This document shows positions 9,148 to 16,867 of a stretch of DNA of 64,000 nucleotides, in pieces. Position 1 is the stretch's first letter. Each line of letters starts with the position of its first letter. The translations under genes and the position numbers were made by a program. Source of the stretch: Duganella sp. OV510. GTDB taxonomy: Bacteria > Pseudomonadota > Gammaproteobacteria > Burkholderiales > Burkholderiaceae_D. Location of the stretch: positions 62,001 through 126,000 of the forward strand of contig NZ_FNEQ01000013.1 of the NCBI RefSeq assembly GCF_900100205.1. Reading direction: 5' to 3'. The notes below the pieces were generated by a model. It worked only from the letters and a program-made list of their open reading frames with translations, was not told the origin of the DNA and made no database searches.

Positions 9148-9483
9148 TCAGGCTGCGGCGGGCGACAGCACGATGCCCAAAGCAGCGGCGGCCAGCGCGT
9201 TATCGCCTTCGCTACCGGCCAACACGTAGCCGCGTTCCAGCAGGCGGCGGGTGTAGTATTTGTTGTACATAAACGCCCAGATCAGGCCGATGAAGAAGGC
9301 GCCGATGCCCATCGTGACGACGGCGATGATCATGCTGATCACGAAGCCACCGATAAAGGTGATGAAGTCTCCCCGGAACAAGGCCGGGAAGAAACCAAAG
9401 AAGAAGGTGGTCCACGAAAACCCGTAGAAGCCATCTTTGACCAGGCCAGTATCTTTATGTTTAAGAGCGATGCGAGTTGCCAC
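9148..9483 (-). CDS. small inner-membrane protein (HrgC-like)
   Basis: Protein of 111 residues opening MATRIALKHKDTGLVKDGFYG, then FSWTTFFFGFFPALFRGDF and two further hydrophobic stretches (VISMIIAVVTMGIGAFFIGL and WAFMYNKYYTRRLLERGY). From memory the opening and the FFPALFRGD motif agree with a widespread small membrane protein family annotated HrgC or DUF2628-like; function unknown. It is convergent with the TonB receptor and alone on its strand here. Confidence 0.72.
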   Translation of the reverse strand: MATRIALKHKDTGLVKDGFYGFSWTTFFFGFFPALFRGDFITFIGGFVISMIIAVVTMGIGAFFIGLIWAFMYNKYYTRRLLERGYVLAGSEGDNALAAAALGIVLSPAAA

Positions 9484-9593
9484 GTTAGTTTTCCCCAGTC
9501 TGTTTTAAAGTGCAACATTGAATAAAGTTGCTGACAGGATAGTAACGTAACTTGATGGAATGAAAACTCACCAAATATCACATGGCGCTCTTG

Positions 9594-10076
9594 TTAGCGT
9601 TTCAGGTCCAGCCCGAGTGCGGCCTTGCGCAGCCGCCCATTGCGGCGAACGTACGAAAAGGCAGCGCTGGTGTCGTACATCAGCTGGTAGTGGTAATAGT
9701 TGATCTGCTCGGCTACCGCAAAAGCCAGCAGGCCGCCGGACCACAGCAGATCATTCGAGGTTGCCGTGCTGTGTATGGCAATCAACGCTGCCACGGCGAC
9801 GATCAGCACTACATTGGTGTATTGGAAGAACTTGTACAGCGGCTGGAAATACCCCGGCAAAGGCTGGCGCTGCGTGACAGCCTTCAGCTTGATCTGCCAA
9901 TACCACGCGCCTTGCAATAGCAGATAACTGACCAGCACCAGCGCCGCCACGCGTACATCCCATGCTATCGGCTCCACTGACTTCTGCCAGAGGTAGATCA
10001 TGGCCGCCGGCAAAGCGGCCGCGCTGAATATTTCTGTGTTACGTAGATACTTCATCCGGCCGGGTATATTTTGCAT
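9594..10076 (-). CDS. hypothetical four-helix membrane protein
   Basis: Protein of 160 residues with four hydrophobic segments (about 17-32, 42-60, 88-105 and 112-128) separated by short charged loops, ending in a basic tail (RRNGRLRKAALGLDLKR). The motif EQINYYHYQLMYD near 125-137 is distinctive. I recognise a recurrent conserved hypothetical in Oxalobacteraceae but no functional family. No operon partner; the next gene upstream is divergent. Confidence 0.65.
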   Translation of the reverse strand: MQNIPGRMKYLRNTEIFSAAALPAAMIYLWQKSVEPIAWDVRVAALVLVSYLLLQGAWYWQIKLKAVTQRQPLPGYFQPLYKFFQYTNVVLIVAVAALIAIHSTATSNDLLWSGGLLAFAVAEQINYYHYQLMYDTSAAFSYVRRNGRLRKAALGLDLKR

Positions 10077-10208
10077 GCGTCGTTCCTTTGCGAAGTTGCC
10101 AACTTTAGCATATGAATCAGTCGTGGCAGAAATTCCGCCATTGCTGTCATGTTCTTCGCTTGCAGACGTGCGAGCATGGCGGCATCATCACGTCACATGC
10201 AGAGCCAT

Positions 10209-10520
10209 ATGAAAATTATCCGCAGCCGGGAATTTGTCGCCTCCCGCGCATGGGGCGCGGAACTGATTGCCGCCATCCCCGACGCCACCGTCCGCCTGCA
10301 CTGGACCGATCAGCCGTATCGCTGGCACGTCAATGATGGCGAGGAAGTGTTTGCGGTCATGGATGGGGAGGTCGACATGCACTATCGTCAGGGTGGCGAA
10401 GAGCACATCGTTACGTTGCGCACCGGCGACCTGTTCTTTGCCGGCGAGGGCGACGCCCATTGCGCGCACCCGCGCGTCGCCTCACGCATTCTGGTCATTG
10501 AGCGCGCGGGGAGCGCTTGA
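10209..10520 (+). CDS. single-domain cupin protein
   Basis: Small cupin of 103 residues. Seen motifs: YRWHVNDGEEVFAVMDGEVDM (cupin motif 1, G...HxxxxE-like with H about 39 and E about 44-45) and GDLFFAGEGDAHCAHPR (motif 2, G(D)xxxxPxGxxH), which would form the metal site in a beta-barrel. Members of this type bind metal and act as isomerases, dioxygenases or ligand sensors; the substrate is not predictable. The start at 10209 (MKIIRSREF) is chosen over earlier in-frame ATGs because homologous cupins begin here and the upstream residues are not protein-like. Confidence 0.8.
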   Translation: MKIIRSREFVASRAWGAELIAAIPDATVRLHWTDQPYRWHVNDGEEVFAVMDGEVDMHYRQGGEEHIVTLRTGDLFFAGEGDAHCAHPRVASRILVIERAGSA

Positions 10521-10637
10521 TTCCGGAAAACGTCTTGCTTTGATATATAGCACATAGTGTTGTTTCATTATCTGAGCGGCAGCAATCGTGCTTTCTCCAG
10601 CAGGGGCAATATGGATTTCCACATCAAGGAGATCCCG

Positions 10638-11024
10638 ATGCCATACCGCTATCCTGAAGCCAGACTGCTTGATAAGCAGCCCAAGGTCGGCAATGCCGAG
10701 TGTGTTACCTTAATCCGTCACTACACCAATGCGCCGCATACGAGCAAGTGGCGACAGGGCGAAAAAGTATTGGGTAACAAAGGCCTTCTAGCCGGCACCG
10801 CAATTGCCAACTTCGAGAATGGTCGGTGGCCAGGACGCAGCAGAGGCAATCATTCAGCGTTTTATTTAGGCCAGGTGTCGGATGGGATTTACGTGATCGA
10901 TCAATGGCCCAGCGTCGAGAAGAAAAAGATCTCTATCCGGTTCATCCGCAAACAGCGCCAGAATCACGACGGGACGTATGCCAATCCTTCCGACAATGCG
11001 GATGCATTCTGGGTAATCGAATAG
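10638..11024 (+). CDS. BPSL0067 family putative peptidoglycan amidase (type VI effector-like)
   Basis: Protein of 128 residues. It opens MPYRYPEARLLDKQPKVG and has NAECVTLIRHY with a candidate catalytic Cys22, and RGNHSAFYLGQ with candidate His72, the layout of NlpC/P60-like cysteine amidases. From memory it agrees with the BPSL0067 family, related to Tae2-type effectors that type VI secretion injects to cut rival peptidoglycan. AAGGAG at 10626-10631 sits 6 bases before ATG 10638, so this start is preferred to the in-frame ATG at 10611. No secretion signal is visible, as expected for a T6SS cargo. The next gene, 7 bases on, encodes a periplasmic STY0301-like partner, i.e. the likely immunity protein. 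Confidence 0.82.
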   Translation: MPYRYPEARLLDKQPKVGNAECVTLIRHYTNAPHTSKWRQGEKVLGNKGLLAGTAIANFENGRWPGRSRGNHSAFYLGQVSDGIYVIDQWPSVEKKKISIRFIRKQRQNHDGTYANPSDNADAFWVIE

Positions 11025-11031
11025 GTGGATC

Positions 11032-11463
11032 ATGGCAAGGAATATTCTTACGCTAGCATTGCTTCTCGTTGCAGGCACGGTGAACCCCGCTGAGCAGCAT
11101 ATTGTTTGTCCGACTGAGATCCCCGAATCGTCGATCAGGCTGACGAACCTTTCCAAGCAATGGCAGTCATACGTTGCTTCGCCGCTGTATCTTTCCTCGG
11201 CCGGCGCTGCTGCTGGGCCACCAGAACAATTGGCGACGCTGAAGGGGGATTCAACCTGGAGGAGCGGCAGCACTAAGTGGTCAACCACCTACGATCTAAG
11301 TGATGAGAGCTTCGCTGCCGGGAAGTGGATGGAGTGCCGGTACGGGGAATCCGGCGAAGTGATGCTCTCCACCCGGCTAAATGACAAGATAACGACTTGT
11401 ACTGTTCGATTCAGCAAAGGCGAGAAAGTTGGGCAGCGCTCAATCAAGATTGATTGTCACTAG
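11032..11463 (+). CDS. STY0301 family protein, likely immunity to the upstream amidase
   Basis: Protein of 143 residues with a signal peptide (MARNILTLALLLVAGTVNPA), so it is exported to the periplasm, where a peptidoglycan amidase would act. Mature part begins HIVCPTEIPESSIRL, and Cys residues in HIVCP, MECRYG, TTCTV and the terminal DCH may form disulfides. This arrangement matches the STY0301 family, which I recall next to BPSL0067-type proteins. Binding and inhibition of the amidase is inferred from context. AGGTGG precedes the ATG. Confidence 0.78.
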   Translation: MARNILTLALLLVAGTVNPAEQHIVCPTEIPESSIRLTNLSKQWQSYVASPLYLSSAGAAAGPPEQLATLKGDSTWRSGSTKWSTTYDLSDESFAAGKWMECRYGESGEVMLSTRLNDKITTCTVRFSKGEKVGQRSIKIDCH

Positions 11464-11491
11464 AGTTTGTTGATGGTGCGTTCCTGAATCC

Positions 11492-11522
11492 TGCCAGGAC
11501 GTGCGAGATTCGACCTGCGATC
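11492..11522 (-). repeat. degenerate tRNA-Lys 3'-end remnant
   Basis: On the minus strand this stretch aligns with the last 31 bases of the tRNA-Lys gene (T-arm, acceptor strand and CCA): T-arm core AGGT-CGAATC, then CGCACG, CCT and the final CA are kept. I count about five substitutions and one deleted base. It lies between the two toxin-immunity pairs and looks like an old attachment-site scar from an element that used tRNA-Lys. Confidence 0.55.
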
Positions 11523-11545
11523 GAAAACCCGCTACGGCGGCTGGC

Positions 11546-11803
11546 TCAAAGCGCCTTTTTCTTTTGCACTTGACGCAGTTGCTGCTTGCGTTGGGTCTGG
11601 TTTTTGTTCTGTTTGGCCTGGTACAGGGCTGCGGCTTCCACCTTGGCTTGAGCGAAAGTGCGCAGTTCTTCCTTGTCGTCGTGCGTGACAAAATAATCGG
11701 CCGCTTGTGCGTCCACCACGATTTTGATCGCGGCTTCATCTTCCAAGTCGTACAGTTCGGTCAGCAGGGTGGTGATCTCATCGAGGAATTCTTCGTAGGT
11801 CAT
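11546..11803 (-). CDS. hypothetical 85-residue protein, basic C-terminus
   Basis: Acidic, helical N-terminal half (MTYEEFLDEITTLLTELYDL) and a strongly basic, Gln/Lys-rich tail (QAKQNKNQTQRKQQLRQVQK). No export signal and no catalytic motif. Such short proteins with an acidic domain and a basic tail often bind nucleic acid or a partner protein, but the family is not one I recognise. Flanked by an old tRNA scar on one side and the immunity-like gene on the other. Confidence 0.6.
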   Translation of the reverse strand: MTYEEFLDEITTLLTELYDLEDEAAIKIVVDAQAADYFVTHDDKEELRTFAQAKVEAAALYQAKQNKNQTQRKQQLRQVQKKKAL

Positions 11804-11896
11804 GATGCGTTTCGTTAATGTTTAAGACGCCATTGTAGTCGTTCTGAAGAGAGAGGGCGAATCCTGCCCCCTTTTTTAGAGGCCCGCACTTGGGGA

Positions 11897-12451
11897 TTAC
11901 TTGACTCTATCGCGCCCGCCAAGGGATTCCGACTGATCTTCGCTCTTGGCGGGCGCTTCCATCAGTTTCTGCACGGAGCTTTGTGGAGCCTCTGGTTTCG
12001 GGTCGCCAGTAACTTGAAATCTACGATGAAATCGCAGCGGCTTGCTGACGCCGCGAGGTTCACTGATGAATGGAATTGCAAAGACATCCGTGTTGAATAA
12101 CTCCAGGGTCCAATCGGTATCGCCGAAAAAGAGGAAGCGAACAGTATTGGGCGGGCAGAGTTCTAGCAAAGAGAAAGCTCCCGTCGCATACATCCAGCCA
12201 AGCTTGGCCGAGTCAACGAGATCCAACCGTGCATCAAACAGATAAATGCGCAAAGTATCTTCGTGCATGATGTCATCGGTGACAAAAACGAGTAGCAGAT
12301 CATGCCAGCGTATCGCCACTTCCAGCACTGCGCCATCGATGATGACACCAGTGGACTGCCGGTTCAACATCAGTTCGCTTTGCGGCATACCCTGCCCAAG
12401 CGGCGAACCGATCAGACGCAATGCGCACTCAGAAGTCGGAACCAGTTTCAC
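11897..12451 (-). CDS. putative immunity protein for the glycine-zipper toxin
   Basis: Protein of about 184 residues from GTG 12451 (MKLVPTSECALRLIGSPLGQ), located 7 bases after the toxin stop codon. The open frame continues upstream to 12511, but that part overlaps the toxin gene. Content: a mostly beta-strand pattern with MPQSELMLNRQSTGVIIDG, WHDLLLVFVTDDIMHEDTL and NTVRFLFFGDTDWTLELF, then a Pro/Glu-rich tail. No signal peptide. I recognise this only as the kind of protein found behind polymorphic-toxin C-termini with the same glycine-rich domain; immunity is inferred from order, spacing and size. Confidence 0.6.
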   Translation of the reverse strand: MKLVPTSECALRLIGSPLGQGMPQSELMLNRQSTGVIIDGAVLEVAIRWHDLLLVFVTDDIMHEDTLRIYLFDARLDLVDSAKLGWMYATGAFSLLELCPPNTVRFLFFGDTDWTLELFNTDVFAIPFISEPRGVSKPLRFHRRFQVTGDPKPEAPQSSVQKLMEAPAKSEDQSESLGGRDRVK

Positions 12452-12458
12452 GACAGGC

Positions 12459-13169
12459 CTACAGAAGAGAATGAATGCCAAACGCAGCAAGCGTACCACC
12501 GACAAACGCACCTATTGTGACGCAAAGTGGCGCGCCAGGGCCGCACGCCAGACCTGCCAGCGCCCCTCCCGCAATGCCGCCACCGATTCCCGCGCCAGTG
12601 GAAAGAACTTCCTTGCCTGCGGCGGAAACTTTGTCTGTGGAGGTCGCGATATTGTACGCAGAAATTCCCAGTGAAATAATCACCAGCCCGCGACCAGCGT
12701 GAGACAGGCGCGAGAGCATAGTGGTGATGGGCTGATGTGAAGTCCCGGCGGATTTCACGATCGAGGCATAGACGACATTTTTTTGCGATGGCGTCAAATT
12801 CTTAAAGACAGCGTTCTCGCCATAGTGCCGGGCAGAGTGCCGTGCTACTAATTCGTTTAGCGAATGCCCCCTGATCTTGACGTATTCGGCCATCGCTCGA
12901 CCGACAGGTGTGCTACGCCTGCGGAAGATCTCCATGATGATATTCCGCGTTTCCTGTGCTTGCTTAGCTGCTTCGGTCCAGGTGAGTTTTCCAGCCAATG
13001 CTTCGCTCTCCAATTTCTGCGCCATGGCGTTGATCTCGCGCGCGTAGGCACGCCGGGCCGTTGAGTCAATGCAGACGTGCGCACCGACATTTGCGACCTG
13101 GCTCTCCAACGCTTTCATGGCCCGATCAAAATGCGCTCTGTCTTCGACGTTTTTATCTGGAGCAGTCAT
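12459..13169 (-). CDS. putative polymorphic toxin with C-terminal glycine-zipper membrane domain
   Basis: Protein of 236 residues from MTAPDKNVEDRAHF (13169). The first 150 residues are charged and helical. The last 75 contain a hydrophobic segment (GRGLVIISLGISAYNIA), TDKVSAAGKEV, and a glycine zipper (GAGIGGGIAGGALAGLACG) followed by GPGAPLCVTIGAFVGGTLAA. That C-terminus matches a domain I know from the ends of type VI and other polymorphic toxins and is compatible with membrane insertion or pore formation. There is no PAAR, VgrG or Rhs delivery domain, so it would be an orphan cargo. The downstream gene is the probable immunity protein. An in-frame extension to 13337 lacks protein character. 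Confidence 0.62.
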   Translation of the reverse strand: MTAPDKNVEDRAHFDRAMKALESQVANVGAHVCIDSTARRAYAREINAMAQKLESEALAGKLTWTEAAKQAQETRNIIMEIFRRRSTPVGRAMAEYVKIRGHSLNELVARHSARHYGENAVFKNLTPSQKNVVYASIVKSAGTSHQPITTMLSRLSHAGRGLVIISLGISAYNIATSTDKVSAAGKEVLSTGAGIGGGIAGGALAGLACGPGAPLCVTIGAFVGGTLAAFGIHSLL

Positions 13170-13815
13170 TATCTTCACCGTTAAGAATGAATGATTGCTC
13201 AGGATAGTCATCAATAAAAAGTTCGTGTTGCGCTCACTCAACCATGAGCATCTGGCCGAGTCGCGGAGGTCAAATCCGTGGATCTTCCGGCAGCGGACGA
13301 CTCGCTTCTTTGATATGTGCCTTTGCGCTTCGCGCATTCAGGTGCGGATTTTTTCGACGCAGGGATGGTCGCGGTGTCCGGGGCATTTCCGGTCCAAGGC
13401 GCTTTGCTTGAGGAGAGGGCGTTGCGTGGGGCAGTGATAAGCGCGGGGAGCGGTGTCTGCACGCCCTGCACACTCTTGGATGAATTTAACTCTGTTGGGA
13501 AGGTGGAAGATTTACGCTCTTGGTCAATTATAGGCTTACGGCTGGTTGCTTCGCCTCAGGTTTCGCTGTACCGTAGCCGTATTGATAAGTTAATCATCAA
13601 ATTTATTGCATATGCCATTTCCCTAGCAAACACCGAGTCAATCGAAGATGGTGAGAGCGATAGTTCTACTATTGCGGTCGGGTTTCGGCCCAAAAAGACG
13701 CCTTAAGTGAGGAAGTCGGCCCGGCGGCCGCATGGTTGCTGGGTTCGTGGCTGCACGCCGCCCAGGATTCGGGTATCAAAACGGTCACTCCCCCACAGTA
13801 GTTTGGTTCTGTCGC
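13170..13815. other. about 650 bases without a convincing gene
   Basis: Upstream of the toxin gene. Open frames exist on both strands (plus 13317-13706, minus 13238-13471) but their translations are low-complexity and lack ribosome binding sites. A motif TCTGCACGCCCTGCACACTC at about 13456-13475 resembles repeats at 14294 and 18291. Probably debris from earlier insertions. Confidence 0.4.
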
Positions 13816-13926
13816 GACCAGAGAGCGACCAGAAACAAAAAAGCCCCCGAACCGGACTTCGTGGGCTTCCTTGATTATTCTTGGTAGGCCGTGCGGGATT
13901 CGGACCAGCGACCAACGGATTAAAAG
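13816..13926 (-). repeat. distal att-like repeat: truncated tRNA-Lys 3' half with terminator
   Basis: Copy of 21391-21501. On the minus strand it reads from the anticodon loop (CTTTTAATCCG) through T-arm and CCA (tRNA part 13882-13926), then a terminator hairpin (stem arms 13841-13851 and 13858-13868) and GACCAGAGAGCGACCAG on the plus strand. Two substitutions fall in the T-arm, so it is not a working tRNA; homology stops abruptly at 13926. Confidence 0.82.
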
Positions 13927-14293
13927 AACGTGAAACAGCAGAAATGATTTTGCGGTCTCCGACCATCGCAGAAGCCGTTCCGTCAGGGATTTCCTTTGCT
14001 CAGCTCTGTTCATGCCGCAATGGCTCTCCACTTCCCCGTTGCGGCCTAGTGTGCTGCTGATAGAACTAGCTTTACCGTATTGTACCTGGCCTCGACCAGA
14101 GAGCGACCAGAGGGGGCTATTGCCGGGAGGGGGCGCTTGTTCTACGCTATCACTGGCGCTTTTGATGCTTGGGCTACATTAGCGCCGTTGATACCAGCGC
14201 GTTGATACCCGAGGCGGACCAGAACGCTACCGGCGCGGCCAAGACAATGATTGATTGCTGGCGTTAGTCCGAGCCGTCCGGCCGGTCAGCCCG

Positions 14294-14310
14294 CTGCACA
14301 GTTTGCACAC
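14294..14310. repeat. island direct repeat, copy 1
   Basis: CTGCACAGTTTGCACAC, repeated with one mismatch at 18291-18307. Related TGCACAC words recur around both places. The two copies flank the membrane-protein/DUF2026/retron block. Confidence 0.5.
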
Positions 14311-14337
14311 CGTACTCTACTGCACTAAGTTTCCGAC

Positions 14338-14988
14338 TCAGGAACTATGAGAAACGATCGCAGGTCGGAGGCGTTCACCGAGGGTTTCTGACGCTTTCGC
14401 TATTAGCTTGCGGTTTATATCGATTACGTTGAGAAGGTGATCGAATCTGTTCCAGTTATTTTCGTTGTCGATGTCGTCTATCGCAGCAGGCATCTTGTCC
14501 AGCATGTTTTTCAGATACGAGGACGCTACCTTTAGCGACACAACAGTTGTCAGCACGTCCTGATCGCCAAATTCATGCGCTCTGATATCAGCCAGTTCTT
14601 CGAGCAGCGTCTCAAGAGGAAGGGTCCATTCTCCGGCGAACAACTTCATCATCAACTCGTGTCTTGTCTTGTATACCTCGAAGGCTTTTTCGCTCACCTT
14701 AGTAAGCTCGGACGCGACAGCAAGCAGGGCATTGCACTTCCTAGCGTAGCTCAGGCGATCAGCCAGCCCGACGGCTGCAATAGCAGCCTTGGCCTGGGAG
14801 TTCCCGATCATAAATGCGGCGACAATTGCTAGGAAGCCACCGATGGCCTGAACCCAGCTTGCTCCCTCCTTTATCTCCATCACATTGGTAATCACTATGG
14901 CAGATGCGACGCCGCAGAAGAAGAGAATCGCAGCTAGTAGTACAACCAGCACTGAGAATGCGAATTTTGACGAGAGAGAACTACTCAT
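14338..14988 (-). CDS. hypothetical membrane-anchored helical protein
   Basis: Protein of 216 residues. Two hydrophobic helices occupy the N-terminus (about 10-34 and 46-62: FSVLVVLLAAILFFCGVASA and WVQAIGGFLAIVAAFMIG), followed by about 150 residues of predicted cytoplasmic helix rich in Leu, Ala, Glu and Lys. I do not recognise a family. The two-helix anchor plus cytoplasmic helical domain resembles membrane proteins found among phage-defence genes, but that is only contextual. Encoded on the same strand as the DUF2026-like gene and the retron, with about 135 bases between it and the former. Confidence 0.6.
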   Translation of the reverse strand: MSSSLSSKFAFSVLVVLLAAILFFCGVASAIVITNVMEIKEGASWVQAIGGFLAIVAAFMIGNSQAKAAIAAVGLADRLSYARKCNALLAVASELTKVSEKAFEVYKTRHELMMKLFAGEWTLPLETLLEELADIRAHEFGDQDVLTTVVSLKVASSYLKNMLDKMPAAIDDIDNENNWNRFDHLLNVIDINRKLIAKASETLGERLRPAIVSHSS

Positions 14989-15123
14989 AGATTGGATATT
15001 GTACCGGAGCAGTTGTGGCTGTGATTGTGGTACTGCCTAACATTAAGCATCCGGCCCTGCGCTCGCTTTTGCCCACTTTGCACAGCCCAGATGCATATTG
15101 ATAGCGCTTTGCGCGTTTTTTTA

Positions 15124-15807
15124 TTACCACTTTCCGACAAGTTCACGCTTGATGAGGTGTATGGTTTTGATTTCTCCGTAGTTGTCGCCGATGGTAATTG
15201 AAGGGGGCATTTTATGTGGTACAGGGCGGTGCCAATCATAGGCGATTTGAACCACATCCCCTAACTGAACCTGTTCGAACGCGTTATCAATTATCGAGCT
15301 AGTTACTTCTGGATCAGAGTAGAATGCGCAGTCTCCCGCCTTACGTAGTTTATCAAGCTCTAACTCGGTTTCTGAGACTGGCTTTTGCAACATCATGCGC
15401 GGCACTTTGATAGCGGGGATTTCTTTGCGGTCGTTACTTGAATTTTGCAGCTTAGCTCCCGCTAAGACCTCATGATAGTTTGGTGCTGTAAGATCAATTA
15501 GCCAGCCATCACAAGTGATCCAGGCATGGAATGCCTCAACTCCGGTAGAGATTGTTCCATCCCGCTGCTTCACGAACCACGATAGTGCCAAGTCATTTTC
15601 TTTATCTAACATCACAGCTCCGCCGCCGCAAACCACTTTTGCGTCCAGCTGATAATGCTTGTGCATCAGGGCTGCTCCGGTGATGCTGAAGAAGACGCAT
15701 GAGCGTCCCGCTCCGTGCGCGAAGTATTCGGACAAGCTATGAATAACGTTGTGCAGCCGCTGATACGCGGCGAACGATAATGGTGGATTTTTGCTCTTCT
15801 TCATCAT
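15124..15807 (-). CDS. DUF2026-like protein, possible papain/transglutaminase fold
   Basis: Protein of 227 residues (MMKKSKNPPLSFAAYQRLHN). Three spaced motifs suggest a Cys-His-Asp triad: GAGRSCVFFSITGAALM (Cys about 38), AFHAWITCDGWLIDLTAPN (His about 93, Asp about 101). In transglutaminase-like and arylamine acetyltransferase-like folds the nucleophile sits at a helix start and HxW...D follows, which fits. From memory this agrees with DUF2026, a family of unknown function seen in phages and islands. It lies between the retron RT (about 120 bases upstream) and the membrane protein, all on one strand, so the three may be co-transcribed. Activity is inference. Confidence 0.6.
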   Translation of the reverse strand: MMKKSKNPPLSFAAYQRLHNVIHSLSEYFAHGAGRSCVFFSITGAALMHKHYQLDAKVVCGGGAVMLDKENDLALSWFVKQRDGTISTGVEAFHAWITCDGWLIDLTAPNYHEVLAGAKLQNSSNDRKEIPAIKVPRMMLQKPVSETELELDKLRKAGDCAFYSDPEVTSSIIDNAFEQVQLGDVVQIAYDWHRPVPHKMPPSITIGDNYGEIKTIHLIKRELVGKW

Positions 15808-15925
15808 GGAATCTCGGGTGCGGCGGTAGAGTTTGGTTTGATACTGGCAGTTGATTTCGGCAAATCTTTAGTACGATCTTGAGGATTCATTCATTGTAAT
15901 TTGAATTCTTATGCCGATATTAGAT

Positions 15926-16867
15926 CTAAATATTATTTTCGAGATTAATTCGAGTGTAAAGCTGCCTCATGATTTCAATTCCATACCGCTTTGTTAGTCG
16001 CACAAGATGCTCCGGTTCAACGGAGTCAACAAAGGCAATGTAACCTTTCAAACTGTCTATCGCGTCTTGAGTTAGCAGTCCTTTTTGATAGCGGTCAATT
16101 TTTGCTCTCAAAAGTTTTTTTTGCTGCAATCCAATCGATATCTTATTATCCGATGTAATTGTTAGGCCGGTGATTTTCCTTCCGTTTTTCTTAGAGGCGT
16201 GGACAGTTTTCTCTTCATTGAGCGTTAAGTTTATAATGCAGTTCTCTTTTATTATCTTTGAGATATTTTTTTCTACCTCGCTAAGTACCTCAGCGGTATT
16301 CGTAGAGAAACTGAGGTCATCAGCATATCTTGTATAAGTAATGTCCAAGTTTCTACAGAAATTACTAATTGCGACATCTAAATCATAAAGTAGTATATTT
16401 GATAATGCTGGAGAGCTAGGGGCTCCAATAGCAAGTCGTAAAGACGCGGTTTTCCTATAATTTTTAAAAAATACTCTACTCATTACGATCAGATCGTCGT
16501 GATCGTAACCTTTTCCATCCATAAATTCAAAGAAATGACCTGACGAAATGGACGGGAAGAAATTCGAAAAATCAAGCTTAAGTAAATATCGATGATTCTT
16601 GTGAGGGGCGACGTTTTGTAACAGGCCTATTCCGTTGCGATATGCTTTTGCGGCATCATGTACTGCAAAGTCTCCAAAAACATTTGATATAAGCCAGCGT
16701 TGCAATAGCTTTACTTCGGGAGTTGGTTGAGATACTTCTCTGAATTTTCCCAGTGTTTTTTTGGGGATTTGGTAAGTTTTATAGCGTAATGGTGCGGAAA
16801 GCACCAAAAGGTCGATCTCTTTTCTTGAAAATGGTAAGGACTTTTCAAGCCTATCTCTAAGCGACAT
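15926..16867 (-). CDS. retron reverse transcriptase (St85-like family)
   Basis: Protein of 313 residues that would copy the msd part of the retron RNA into msDNA. Visible: LLKLDFSNFFPSI (catalytic Asp about 99), SRVFF, AIGAPSSPALSN, and TRYADDLSFS (catalytic YADD about 181-184). Retron-specific marks are a region X variant NVAPH (about 85-89, usual NAxxH) and a region Y variant ITG (about 232-234, usual VTG). GGAGA lies 7 bases before ATG 16867, so I prefer it to ATG 16885. The gene overlaps the effector gene's end by 11 bases. Codon use is very AT-rich relative to flanking genes, a sign of transfer. Confidence 0.92.
   Translation of the reverse strand: MSLRDRLEKSLPFSRKEIDLLVLSAPLRYKTYQIPKKTLGKFREVSQPTPEVKLLQRWLISNVFGDFAVHDAAKAYRNGIGLLQNVAPHKNHRYLLKLDFSNFFPSISSGHFFEFMDGKGYDHDDLIVMSRVFFKNYRKTASLRLAIGAPSSPALSNILLYDLDVAISNFCRNLDITYTRYADDLSFSTNTAEVLSEVEKNISKIIKENCIINLTLNEEKTVHASKKNGRKITGLTITSDNKISIGLQQKKLLRAKIDRYQKGLLTQDAIDSLKGYIAFVDSVEPEHLVRLTKRYGIEIMRQLYTRINLENNI

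Noticed and set aside
13317..13706. 129-codon plus-strand frame upstream of the island
   Set aside because: No start signal, mixed composition and overlap with minus-strand frames; treated as non-coding debris.
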